Below, one piece after another: positions 21,652 through 31,434 of a DNA stretch of 64,000 bases. The translations under genes were made by a program, and so were the position numbers. Within the stretch, counting starts at the first letter, position 1, and each line of letters begins with the position of its first letter. Source of the stretch: Myrmaecium sp. VS I D KN 1 (taxonomy: Eukaryota; Ascomycota; Dothideomycetes; Valsariales; Valsariaceae); contig JADQAV010000015.1 in assembly GCA_019775845.1 (NCBI GenBank), positions 992,001 through 1,056,000 of the forward strand. Reading direction: 5' to 3'. Under the pieces are notes generated by a model. The model was given only the letters and a program-made list of their open reading frames with translations. It made no database searches and had not been told where the DNA came from.

Positions 21652-22835
21652 TTAGAATTGGAAAGCCAAGTCCCGGCTGAGGCGGCCGGTGTGCGTCTCC
21701 GCCTGGGCCCAGTCGATCGCCTTCCACCAGGCATCCAGGTACTCGGGCTTGCCGTGGATGCCCCAGTCGCGGAGCCAGACGTGCTCCCAGGTGTTCACGC
21801 AGAGGACGGGGGTGATCTCCGCACCGCCCGGCGCGAGGTTCTGCTTTCCCTTGTTGAACGAGCCCGGCCCGTTTTGGACGACGGTCTGGCGGGCGTAGTC
21901 GGCGGGGGACAGGCCCTTGAGCGAGCCGTAGGATTGGGTGTTCATGTCCATGGTCTGCTGGCGGTAGTGGGCGCCGGGGAGGGGGGAACCGGCGAGGTAG
22001 GTGGCGAGGATGCGGAACCGGCCTTGGGAGGCGTCGCCCTGGGGCTTGTGACGCACCAGCCAGACGAAGCCGGGGCCGAACATGCCGAGCGCGGTGGCGA
22101 AGATCTCGTCCTTGAGCGCCGTGACGCTGGAGAAGTCCTTCTCGATCTCCTCCGCCATTCTTTGGGACATGGGCGGTCGCGACTCGTTGGCAGACTTGCG
22201 CTAGCGTTAGGAAAGCTCACACGATCGATCTTGGACAGCGTGGGGTCTGGCATACCAGGCCATTGAAGAAGAAGTGGTTGTTGAAGGCCATGGAGGCGTG
22301 GTTGAACAGCCGGGCCTCAGCGGGGTTGCGAGCGGTATTGAGGACGATGTCCTTGATGGCGGCATCTTGGTACTGGGTCTCTGCGGGCGGGAGGATTAGC
22401 GGTTGTCGGGCGGACGCGGGAGAGGTGTCGGCGGCGCAAGCGGCGAAGGGTGAGGGAGCGTACGGGCTACCATGTGCGTGATTTCGTCCACCATCATGCC
22501 CTGATACTGCGTCCAGGCGATGTCGAAGCCAGCAGGTGTGAGCAGATTCGGGACGCCATTCGCCTCGAGCTGTGAGAGGTTCGGCAGGGTGGGGACGGCG
22601 TGCAGACAGCGGCGCTGGAGGAAGGAGGACGAGGCGGAGGGCCGGGGAAGAAAACGCTGCGAAAGGTCAGCAGGAGGAGGAGGGCCCCGGGGGGTTTGAA
22701 GCAGCAGAGCAAGCGTCGGACGGATGATTGACGACGGAGAAGTAACACAGCTGAAGGCGGGTAGAGGGCCAGACGTACGGAGGAGGCGGGCCGGGCGGAA
22801 GCCAATTGGCGGGACAACCTTTGTATTATCGTCAT
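21652..22835 (-). CDS. mitochondrial small-subunit ribosomal protein with superoxide-dismutase fold (mS42/mS43 type)
   Basis: Minus-strand exons 22779-22835, 22471-22656, 22256-22378 and 21652-22200 give about 304 residues; the 3' splice sites of introns 2 and 3 could shift by a few nt. The N-terminus (MTIIQRLSRQLASARPASS) is a clear mitochondrial presequence. The body matches the Fe/Mn superoxide dismutase fold: FDIAWTQYQGMMVDEI, then LFNHASMAFNNHFFFNGL in the N-terminal half and CVNTWEHVWLRDWGIHGKPEY in the C-terminal half. In true dismutases the last motif is D-x-W-E-H; here the Asp ligand is Asn, and the first helical hairpin is divergent, so metal binding and enzyme activity are unlikely. 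Fungal mitochondrial ribosomes contain two such proteins (yeast Rsm26 and Mrp1), and this gene is one of them; I cannot decide which. Confidence 0.85.
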
Positions 22836-23650
22836 GACGGCGGGTTCGGCGGGAAAGTCGCTGGCGGCGGGGGAGGGAAAGGTTGGACAGCGCGCGAGGG
22901 GACGTGAATTGTGAATTGTGAATTGAATGACTTTTGGGCAGTTTTCCTCCCGGGCGGTTCGTGCCAAGCCGTGGGAGCCTGAGGTGGCAGAACAAGCCAG
23001 CGGAACAAGTCCACGGAACAAAAGTCAACGGAGGTCCAATCGAGGTCCGCGCCAGCCTTCCTCATCAAACAGGACCCGCGGCAAGGACCAAGAGGGACCA
23101 ACGCGCGCCAATCATCCGTCCATCCCATCCTCACTCCGATTCACTAAATATGTACACGCCCTGCAGTGCCTTACATACAGCCAACAGCTTAGGTACTCGA
23201 CCACGCCCGCCTTTTTGCTGCCTCGTGCTAATACACTCCTACGAATGCTGCTGCAGTTTCAGGTCACCACCAGATGGACCGTCTCATATCATCCCATCCC
23301 TCCCATCTCCTCCCGGTCTCCAACTTCCTCACCTCCATCGTCTTCTTCTCATTCACATCTTTCTTTCTGTCACCCTTCGTCTTTTCTTTCCTCTTCTCCG
23401 CCTCCGTTTCCTGCAGAAGCTCTCTCGCCTTATCATTTCATGCTCTCCTACCTCTAGGCCTAGATTCATCCGTGACGGTTCTTCATCGCCATCATCATTA
23501 TCATCATCATCATCACCATCATCATCACTATCACCATCATCATCACTATCACCATCATCATCACTATCACCGACAAATTGATTAATTAACAAACAACCGT
23601 TCCGAACCCGGTGCAAAGCACCCATCCTGTCTCCCCCTCCTCCTCCTCCT
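22836..23650. promoter_or_regulatory. divergent intergenic region
   Basis: About 815 bp between the ribosomal-protein gene (minus) and the cysteine-rich surface protein gene (plus). The right half (23280-23650) is strongly C/T-rich and is probably the leader of the plus-strand gene. Its overlapping Ser/Pro/His-rich frames reflect that bias. Confidence 0.45.
23514..23567. repeat. three exact tandem copies of an 18-nt unit in a CAT-rich leader
   Basis: The unit CACCATCATCATCACTAT occurs three times without a mismatch (23514-23531, 23532-23549, 23550-23567), preceded by a looser CAT/CAC run from about 23483. It lies about 85 bp upstream of the ATG of the cysteine-rich surface protein gene, so it is probably transcribed as leader. 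Confidence 0.9.
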
Positions 23651-24880
23651 ATGGCACGTCGTCACCACGTCCATTTCTGCCATGCCACGCTCCTCTCGGC
23701 TGCCTTCGCGACCGTCGTTTCTGCCGCCCATGTCACCCATCTCGTCCCTCGGGATGATGAGGACGATTCATCCACGTGTGGAGGTGTGTCCGGGCTGACA
23801 CAATGTGGCGACCAGTTCCCCTCCAACTTCTGCTGCCCAGAGACAGCCACCTGCCAAAGCATCGCGAACACCCAGGCCATCTCGGTCATCTGCTGCCCCG
23901 CTGGATCGGATTGCAGCTACATCGAGCCTGTGACGTGCGATGTGACCGCCCAGAATGCCACCCTATTCCCTTCCAACCAGATCCACACGGCCAACCTGAC
24001 CAACGCGACCGTCACCCTTCCCACGTGCGGCGATGCATGTTGTCCCCTGGGCTACGCTTGCGAGTCCCAGTCGGACACTTGCCAACTGGCTTCCTTAGCG
24101 ACCGCCACGGCGTCCGCCTCCGCGACAAGCTCCCCTAGCACCATTCCCTCCGCCAGCGCGACCGCCGTGGTTTCTACATCCTCCGGGGGAGGGCACGCCT
24201 TCTCCGGTACATCCTTTGCCGCCGGCTTCATCCCCGGATTAGCCCTGGGCGTCCTACTCACCGTTGCCGTTCTCTGCGTGCTCCGCCGACGGAAAGCCGC
24301 CAAGAAGCGGAGATACTCGGGCGACTTTGGGCCGGTCTCGCGGATGGTCAGCGACCCCATCTACAATCCCAATTACGGCGCGAGGACGGACTTCCTGCGC
24401 CGAAATGACGGCGCCGCGTCTCTGGTGGCATCCACTCTCGCACCATCCAAGAGCCATCGGAGTGAGAAGACCATGGTGTCGGAAAGCGTGACGGTGAAGC
24501 GCGGCACGGTGCCGAGCACGCCGCCGAGGGTGCGGGCGCTGTTCTCGCGGTCCCCGGAGATCCCGCAGCGTCCGGACTCTCCCGAGGATCCCTTCACCAC
24601 TCCGCCGCGAGGGAAGGCGGCCGCGACGGACGGACGGGTGCGGAAGACGCCGACGCGCAGCTCCTCGCAGGAGACGATCGACGTGCTGATGCCGGCGCCT
24701 TCGTTCCTGCAGCTGCCCACGGCCGTCGGACCGCCGGGCTCGTGGGACGGAAGGATCCGGGAGCGGCACCTGACCGGCGGCACGACCTTCTCGGGTCTGA
24801 TGGAGAGCGTGGGGTACGAGTGGGAGGAGCGCGAAGGGGTCCGCAAGGCGAGTAGAGAGAGGCCTGCGGGGAAGTTGTGA
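23651..24880 (+). CDS. cysteine-rich single-pass surface membrane protein
   Basis: Intronless, 409 residues. A signal peptide (about residues 1-26, ending VVSAAH) leads into an ectodomain of about 160 residues with paired cysteines (CGGVSGLTQCGDQF, FCCPETATC, ICCPAGSDC, CGDACCPLGYACES) and several Asn-x-Ser/Thr sites. A Ser/Thr/Ala-rich stalk follows, then a membrane helix near residues 190-213 (FIPGLALGVLLTVAVLCVL) with a basic stop-transfer RRRKAAKKRR. The cytoplasmic tail of about 190 residues is Ser/Thr/Pro-rich and looks disordered. This plan is common to many fungal plasma-membrane proteins of unknown function (some are wall or stress sensors). I know no specific function for this one. 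Confidence 0.85.
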   Translation: MARRHHVHFCHATLLSAAFATVVSAAHVTHLVPRDDEDDSSTCGGVSGLTQCGDQFPSNFCCPETATCQSIANTQAISVICCPAGSDCSYIEPVTCDVTAQNATLFPSNQIHTANLTNATVTLPTCGDACCPLGYACESQSDTCQLASLATATASASATSSPSTIPSASATAVVSTSSGGGHAFSGTSFAAGFIPGLALGVLLTVAVLCVLRRRKAAKKRRYSGDFGPVSRMVSDPIYNPNYGARTDFLRRNDGAASLVASTLAPSKSHRSEKTMVSESVTVKRGTVPSTPPRVRALFSRSPEIPQRPDSPEDPFTTPPRGKAAATDGRVRKTPTRSSSQETIDVLMPAPSFLQLPTAVGPPGSWDGRIRERHLTGGTTFSGLMESVGYEWEEREGVRKASRERPAGKL

Positions 24881-25942
24881 AGCGAGAGGAGAAGAAGAAG
24901 AGAGGAGAGGAACGGGAAAGGGAAAGGGAAAGGGTCAGGGGCAGCAAGGTGAGGTTGCTGACCGTATTCACAGCAGCTCGCTGGATGTGAGCTCTGGCTA
25001 TTTTGTAATTAATCTCCGGATCGGACACGAATATATATGAATATATGAATATCATGTTCATGGAACATACATAAATACCGAAGTTTGTGGTTGTAGATTT
25101 CTCACATTATCTACACCAGATGATGACGGCTGAGAGAGTATAATAGTTTAATCAGCTTTAACGATTCGAGGCCTGACTCGATCTCCCTATATCCAATCAT
25201 CCCACCTTTCACTCTTGTTTTCCCCACCGACGGGGAAGTCCATGCCCCGCTTCGTCGGGCCGGGGTTCGGCAGGAAGCGATGGTGGGGTCGTGGAGATAG
25301 CCGTGTTGTACTCCATGCAAATCGTCCTGCAGGTCCTGCCAACAGAGGTCCGAGATAGCGAGATAGGCCCATCGATAAGCAACGACAGTCCTTTCTAGTA
25401 CTTATGTATGTACAGTACAGTATGTAAATACAACTAGTACCTCCTAAGTGGTAGTACGAGAATGCCGATCGGTTGTAATCCACGGGCACGCATACAAAAC
25501 GGCCCGGGAGAGATGTTTACGACCAACAGTACATACGGTATCCTTTTATATACAAGAGAGATCCCGACTTCACCTGGCAAGATGCTTGCTGCTAGGTACC
25601 GGACGTAAATAAGTACAGTAGGCCACACCGACACCGGGGGCACCAGCACCGACATATCGCCTGCATAAGGTCAACTCAACCCCGCTCCCAGCCTCTCACA
25701 TTCACTCTTGACTTCCTTTCTCTTTTTTTATTTCTTCTCTGTCCGCCCTACCCTCGCTGCCTTCCCCTTCTTCCCTTTCTTCACTCTTTCTCTCCTTCAC
25801 TGACGAGAAGTCCTCAAGCCAGCTCGAGCACTGAGCTGAGCGCGCTTGCCGAGAGCGGATCCCTCACATATATATAATTTACTCGGCCCCGGCGAAAGCA
25901 AGATCGGAGCAAGCGAAAGAGAGGGAAAAAGGGAAGACCACG
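24881..25942. promoter_or_regulatory. intergenic region, 3' end of the surface protein gene and promoter of ggt
   Basis: About 1.06 kb between two plus-strand genes. A/T-rich sequence near 25020-25100 fits a 3' end. TACAGTA words occur at 25411-25422 (two overlapping copies) and 25614-25620. A strong C/T run at 25690-25800 and a TATATATA stretch at 25869-25877 lie upstream of the ggt ATG. No independent gene seen. Confidence 0.5.
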
Positions 25943-27928
25943 ATGCGCTCCCGCTCCATCGGTTGGGCTCTGAGCTGGGTCACCTCGGCCTCCCACGTCC
26001 TCGGCCGGCCCGCCCTGATTCCGCACCATGAGCCCCATCTGGGCGCGGTGGCCTCGGAGAGCTCCCTCTGCAGCAACGTCGGCATCGACATGCTACGCTG
26101 GGGAGGCAATGCCGCCGACGCGCTCGTCGGCACCGTTCTGTGCATCGGGTATTCCCTTCCTTCCCCTTCCCCCCGCTCCTCTCCGTCGCCCATTGACTTG
26201 CTTGGCTGACCCGCAATCCCCGCCAGCACCGTGGCCATGTATCATTCCGGCATCGGCGGCGGCGGCTTCATGCTCGTGCGCGCTGCCAATGGGAGCTACG
26301 AATTCATCGACTTCCGGGAGACGGGCCCGGCCGCCGCCTTCGAGGAGATGTATGACAATAACACCGACGCCAGCGAGTACGGCGGCTTGGCTAGGTGAGC
26401 TGCCCTTTTCCACTCTCAGCGAGCCCTCTCCATTCTCAAAGTCTGTTCTGCGTGACTGACTTCCTCTGCTTCCCGGTAATTCTTGTAGCGGCGTTCCTGG
26501 CGAGCTGCGCGGTCTCGAATATCTGCACAACAACTATGGCAAGCTGCCCTGGAAGACGGTCGTGAGGCCAGCGATTGACATAGCACGTGGCGGATTCCCG
26601 GTGACTGAGGACTTGGTCAAATACATGAACTCGGCCACGTCCGGAAAATCTGACTTCCTCGTCGAGAATCCCACCTGGGCGCTGGACTTTGCTCCCGACG
26701 GCCACCGGGTCAAACTGGGCGACATCCTCACCCGCAAGCGGTATGCCGACACCTTAGAGACCATCGCCGAAAAGGGCGCCGACGCCTTCTACGAAGGGCC
26801 TATAGCTGAGGCCACGATTCGGTCTCTGCAAGAGGCGAACGGGACCATGACGCTCGAAGATCTGAAAGACTATACCGTTGCCATCAGAGAGCCTTCGCAG
26901 ATCGACTATCGAGGCTACAAGCTGACGAGCTGCAGCGCGCCGAGCAGTGGCGCCGTGGGGTTGAGCATTTTGCAGATCGTGCAGGGATATACGGATTTCT
27001 TCGACGATGATAGCGTGAACATAAGCACCCATCGTTTGGATGAAGCTATGCGATTTGCTTACGGACAGGTGTGTGCAGCCCAACAATAGCTCGAGGTTTG
27101 GGCGGCCCCCCCTTGGCAACAGGTCTCTCTTGAATATCGACGACGATAGGCGAAAGGCACAGAACGGCTGCTGACAATTTCTAGCGGGCACATCTGGGCG
27201 ACCCTCATTTCGTTTCCGGCATGGATGAGTACCAGAAGCAGATGACTAGTCAGGCGACCGCAGCTGAGGTCCGCAGCAAGATCAACGACTTTCACACCCT
27301 GAACGTCAGCGCGTACGATCCGGACGGCTTGGAAAGCCTGGACACGCCAGGGACGTCTCACATCGTAACGGCCGACCGATCGGGCTTATCGATCTCGCTT
27401 ACCACCACCGTGAACCTGCTCTTCGGCTCCCAGGTGATGGTGCCGGAGACTGGGGTCATCATGAACGACGAGATGAACGACTTCAGCCTGCCGGGTAGCA
27501 GCAACGCGTTCGGGTACGTGCCGAGCGAGGCCAACTACATCCGGCCGGGGAAGCGGCCGCTCAGCAGCATCACCCCGATCATCATCGAGAGCGAGAACGG
27601 GCGGTTCTACGTGGCCATCGGCGCCGCCGGCGGGTCTCGCATCATCACCTCCACCGTCCAAGGCGTCATCAACCTGCTCGACCGGGGGATGGACCCGGCG
27701 GCCGCCTTGCTCGAGCCCCGCCTGCATGACCAGCTGCAACCCAACACCGTGGTGCTCGAGTACGCCTTCGACAACGGGACGGCCGCCTTCCTGCGGGACC
27801 GGGGCCACAACGTGACCTACATCGGCCCGGGCCAGAGTTCGGTCCAGGCCGTTCGGCTGCTCGGGAACGGGACGTTCGAAGCGGCGGCAGAGCCCCGGCT
27901 GAAGAACAGCGGAGGGTTCGCCGTGTAG
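25943..27928 (+). CDS. gamma-glutamyltransferase (secreted or vacuolar)
   Basis: Exons 25943-26148, 26227-26394, 26489-27068 and 27185-27928 give 565 residues. The N-terminal ~22 residues are a weak signal peptide or anchor. The large-subunit half has the family's VASESSLCSNVGIDMLRWGG, AMYHSGIGGGGFMLV and DFRETGPAAAFEEM motifs. Autocleavage makes a small subunit whose N-terminal nucleophile is the Thr of GTSHIVTAD (about residue 375). Downstream motifs NDEMNDFS, PGKRPLSSITP and GAAGGSRIITSTVQ are those of the gamma-glutamyl binding pocket. The enzyme splits glutathione and transfers its gamma-glutamyl group to water or amino acids, in the extracellular space or vacuole. Intron ends are all GT..AG and all joins keep frame. 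No linked glutathione genes nearby. Confidence 0.95.
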
Positions 27929-28761
27929 TCATTGCGATCGTCAGGTTGGAGGGCATTTCCGAGCCGGCGGTGAGCGTGTTTGCCTTGTACATTGGTCATG
28001 TATCGGAAGCCCTTGCTCACAGAGCGGGAACAATAGGCCTTCCTTAGACAGATAGTGTAGAGAATAGACAGGACGACGGACCAGAGCGTCGGAGAGTAAT
28101 GATAATGATCCATTAGAGGGACTAGATCGAAGAGGGTACTGAAAAGAAAACGAGATGATCTGAGCTTATCCCATGTCTAAATGCTTTTATTTCTTCTTCC
28201 ATGCCTTGAAAAAGGTCATGGCGTACTCGTTTTGGTTTTGCCTAGGAACGGGACAGACAAGTCGACCGAACGCCATGCTCAACAACGCTGCAGATACGGA
28301 GAAAGAGGAAGGTGGCCATCGCCTGCCAGCCTTCGGTGAGAATATGATGAGGTTCCCCTGGGCTATAGAGCGCGTTGGACCAGCACTGCCGTCCCAGTCT
28401 CGATAGATACGGTTATTTGCCGGCAAACGCGAATAACAGATACCATTTTGCCTGCCGTGCCATTGCTTGACTACACAGTGCGTTCTTTCCATCGGGCGGG
28501 ATTCTGGCGCAGCTCATGTTCACGTGAGGCGAACATAGAGTGATTTCATGGTAAATGGCCCCGAGGAAGAGCATCAATCAGTGCCACCAAGTTCGTGATA
28601 GCATTCCTTTCTTTCCCCCTCATGCCACCTGCCCCCCATGCGCCCCGCCCATCACCATCTCACCCGCCTTCTGAAGCGTCGCTTTCGGCGGCGAGCTAAC
28701 CGGCTCGTCATGCGTTTGAGCCGCGATATAGTGTGACCGGCCTCGCTCTCCCCGCCGTCGT
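27929..28761. other. convergent intergenic region
   Basis: About 830 bp between the stops of ggt (plus) and coq10 (minus). Short frames (28173-28406 plus, 28187-28492 minus) overlap each other on opposite strands and have no recognisable domain. Probable 3' untranslated sequence. Confidence 0.5.
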
Positions 28762-29559
28762 TCACGGCGTCTGCTTGGTCCGTGAGAGCTTGCTCTCGCC
28801 TGGAGCCAAGGGATTCGGTGCTTCCAAGCTCTCGCCGTGGGCCAGCAGCTGCTCGACCCGCTCCTCGAACGCCCGGACCATCATCTCAGCCACCTTCGGC
28901 GTCGCGGCCGCGCTCATCACGTTGTACATCGGGTTCGCGAACTGGAACTCGATCGCCACATCGATTGCGGTCCGTTCGTTCGCCTGCGGCGACGACGACG
29001 ACGACGCGGAAGGGGTCGAGGGCAACGGCCGGACGGTCCAGCGGGTCGAGAGATGGGTGAGGATGGCATCTTCCCCGGCGGGGAGCCCGTCGAGATCTGC
29101 CGACGGATCGGCGAGGTGGTGCTTGATCGAGTCGGGGCTTAGCCTGGTCCGCGACCGGCCGCCAACGGCTTCGACGATGCTGCCGGGGACGCAGTAGATC
29201 CGTGAGCTGAAGGTCTCCATGATTCCGCCCCAGCCCACAACGAGGTCGGCCTCCGACGGCCACGAGCGGCCTGTGATCTCATCTGGGGCGGACCACTTGG
29301 TCACGCGGGACGCCTGGCAGAACGGGAGGAAGCTGCTGTAGCGAGGCACGTCGGCGATAATGTCGTAGATGGCGCTGGCGGGATATGGCAAGGTGCGGCT
29401 GGCCGTGAGCGTCTGAGGCGCCGGTGAGGCAAAGGGATTGGTGACAAAGTGAGCTCGTTGATAGCCGGAATGGAGGGGAGCGAACAGCTGGCCGCGTGCG
29501 GTGGACGAGAAAGCTATGCGGGAGGAGCGATGTAGAGAAGAGGCACAGAGGGAAGTCAT
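28762..29559 (-). CDS. coq10: coenzyme Q-binding protein Coq10 (START-like)
   Basis: Intronless, 265 residues from the ATG at 29559; a longer in-frame extension upstream starts in non-conserved sequence and is not used. The first ~45 residues (MTSLCASSLHRSSRIAFSST) are a mitochondrial presequence. The START/polyketide-cyclase-like domain follows: LPYPASAIYDIIADVPRYSSFLPFC in part, then SEADLVVGWGGIMETFSSRI and IDVAIEFQFANPMYNVMSAA near the C-terminus. Family members bind coenzyme Q in the inner mitochondrial membrane and help deliver it to the respiratory chain and to biosynthesis. Compared with short homologues it has an Arg/Ser/Ala/Pro-rich insert around residues 170-195. It is head-to-head with the trm140-type gene. 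Confidence 0.92.
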   Translation of the reverse strand: MTSLCASSLHRSSRIAFSSTARGQLFAPLHSGYQRAHFVTNPFASPAPQTLTASRTLPYPASAIYDIIADVPRYSSFLPFCQASRVTKWSAPDEITGRSWPSEADLVVGWGGIMETFSSRIYCVPGSIVEAVGGRSRTRLSPDSIKHHLADPSADLDGLPAGEDAILTHLSTRWTVRPLPSTPSASSSSSPQANERTAIDVAIEFQFANPMYNVMSAAATPKVAEMMVRAFEERVEQLLAHGESLEAPNPLAPGESKLSRTKQTP

Positions 29560-30102
29560 TGCGCGGTTAGAGGGAGTGAGCGTAGCGGGTGCAGGTGAAT
29601 GACAGCGAGGGAATGGCGGTACGGCTTGCGTATGAACATAGACGGTAAGAGCTCGTGAATGGCAAACAGAAAAGAGAGGAGAGTGAAGAGCGAGAGAAGT
29701 TGAGGAGCGAGGAGGGAGTGAGGAAGTAGAGGACAAGGGGAAGGGGAGAAGGAAAGGAGTGGGAGGAGTGGGAGGTTGTCAGGTCGACCTTGTCGGTGCC
29801 GTCATGGATTCTTTTTCCTGCATGACGATGATACCGAGCTATATGTGCCTGAGGCATCCATACGCGGTCGGTCAACTCCGCGCAATTCCCCTCGGTGCCC
29901 TTCAATTTTCGGATTTTTTTTTCCCTTGATGAACTGATTTTATTCCACAATTCACAACCCTCCCCTCTCGTCTCCATTCGCTCTCTTGCAGTGACTCTAT
30001 TCACTCATTCTCCATCCGAGAACGGCCGTTACACACCAGCCTTCCTCTCATCCTCCCGCCTCTTGCCCCTCTGTGGTCTCTCTCTTCTGTCCATCCCTCA
30101 CC
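29560..30102. promoter_or_regulatory. divergent promoter region of coq10 and the trm140-type gene
   Basis: About 540 bp between two start codons. The left half is purine-rich on the plus strand and so C/T-rich in the coq10 direction; the right half is C/T-rich in the plus direction up to CTCACCATGG. This mirrored pyrimidine bias marks two leaders read outward. Confidence 0.55.
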
Positions 30103-31434
30103 ATGGACGCCCCCCGGTCCGAACAGACCTCAGCGCCCCCCAAGGCCAAAACGCCGAAACAACAGCTCTCCAAAGGCATGGAGCACATCCGATGCGCCGT
30201 CACCATCTCTCCTTCCGCTACTCCTTCCAGTCAGTCCAGCACGCCCGCAGGCGAATCCTCTGAGAGCGACACTTACGGCGTTCCCGCCGCTTTCGAACCC
30301 GTCCGCAAGCCCGCCCACCGTTCGCACGATCCGTCCAACAACCTCAAGCGCTCCGACCCCTTCCAGTTCGGGTCCCGCTATCTCGAGGAAGGCGACGATA
30401 TCTTCGAGTTCAATGCGTGGGACCACGTCGAGACGGACGAGACGTACCGGGAGTTCAGCGAGCAGCAGTATGCCCGTCAACGAGAATCCCCCGTGTCCGA
30501 CTTCGACAAGCGGCGATTCAACGCCGAGCCCGAGCGCTTCTGGAACGCCTTTTACGCCAACAACAAGGCCCAGTTCTTCAAGAACCGCAAGTGGCTCCAG
30601 CAGGAGTTCCCCTTGCTGCACACGCTGACTGCCGCCGATGCGGCGCCGGCCACGATCCTCGAAGTCGGAGCGGGCGCCGGCAACACCGCCTTCCCTGTCC
30701 TCGCCCAAAACAAGAACCAGCGCCTCAAGATACACGCCTGTGACTTTTCCAAGAAGGCCGTCGAGCTCATCCGCGCCAACGAAGCGTACGACACCCAGTT
30801 CATTCAGGCGGACGTCTGGGACGTGGCTTCGCTGGAGCTCCCGCCGGGCTTGCAGGAGGGCTCCGTGGACGTGGTCATGATGATCTTCATCTTCTCCGCG
30901 CTGGCTCCGTCCCAGTGGCGGCAGGCCGTGTGGAACATCTGGCGGGTGCTGAAGCCCGGCGGCCAAGTCCTCTTCCGAGACTACGGGCGCGGTGACCTGG
31001 CTCAGGTCCGGTTCAAGAAGGGCCGGTACATGGACGAGAACTTCTACGTCCGGGGCGACGGCACCCGGGTCTACTTTTTCGAGCAACAGGAGTTGGAGAG
31101 CATCTGGAAGGGAGAGCACTTCAGACAGGCGGACGGCGGCGAGCCAACGAAGCCGGACGTCGAAGAGGTGGCTCAACGGGCGGAGCAGCTCACGCTAGAA
31201 GGCGATGCGCAGACCAACCAGCCCGCATCAACGACATCTGTGGCTGCGGACAATGAGATTCCCGCGTTCGAGGTGACCAAGTTCGGCGTCGACCGCCGCA
31301 TGCTCGTCAACCGGCAGCGGAAGCTCAAGATGTACCGCTGCTGGATGCAGGCCGTCTTCCGCAAGCCCGGGGCGAAGACGGACATCGAGAGAAATGTCGA
31401 CCGTGCAGAACTGGAGGCCACGCAGGACGTCTGA
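30103..31434 (+). CDS. trm140: tRNA(Ser/Thr) N3-methylcytidine methyltransferase (Trm140/METTL2-6-8 family)
   Basis: Intronless, 443 residues. The ATG at 30103 has a strong context (CTCACCATGG); an in-frame upstream ATG at 30073 lies in leader-like sequence. After a ~80-residue variable N-terminus comes the family hallmark: QFGSRYLEEGDDIFEFNAWD, then DFDKRRFNAEPERFWNAFY and NRKWLQQEFPLL. The SAM-binding motif I is ILEVGAGAGNTAFPVL (about residue 184), followed by IHACDFSKKAVEL, SVDVVMMIFIFSALAP and WRVLKPGGQVLFRDYG. The C-terminus has EVTKFGVDRRMLVNRQRKLKMYR, the typical end of these proteins. The enzyme makes m3C at position 32 of the tRNA anticodon loop, in the cytosol. Whether it acts on Ser, Thr or both classes cannot be told; it lacks the actin-binding extension of yeast Abp140. 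Confidence 0.92.
   Translation: MDAPRSEQTSAPPKAKTPKQQLSKGMEHIRCAVTISPSATPSSQSSTPAGESSESDTYGVPAAFEPVRKPAHRSHDPSNNLKRSDPFQFGSRYLEEGDDIFEFNAWDHVETDETYREFSEQQYARQRESPVSDFDKRRFNAEPERFWNAFYANNKAQFFKNRKWLQQEFPLLHTLTAADAAPATILEVGAGAGNTAFPVLAQNKNQRLKIHACDFSKKAVELIRANEAYDTQFIQADVWDVASLELPPGLQEGSVDVVMMIFIFSALAPSQWRQAVWNIWRVLKPGGQVLFRDYGRGDLAQVRFKKGRYMDENFYVRGDGTRVYFFEQQELESIWKGEHFRQADGGEPTKPDVEEVAQRAEQLTLEGDAQTNQPASTTSVAADNEIPAFEVTKFGVDRRMLVNRQRKLKMYRCWMQAVFRKPGAKTDIERNVDRAELEATQDV

Noticed and set aside
22927-23585. Overlapping 100-215 codon frames upstream of the surface-protein gene
   Set aside because: They run through a C/T-rich leader and the CAT repeat, giving Ser/Pro and His runs; no conserved part.
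30130-31176. 348-codon minus-strand frame opposite the trm140-type gene
   Set aside because: Antisense shadow of a G/C-rich coding exon; Leu/Val/Gly/Glu-rich and without conserved motifs.
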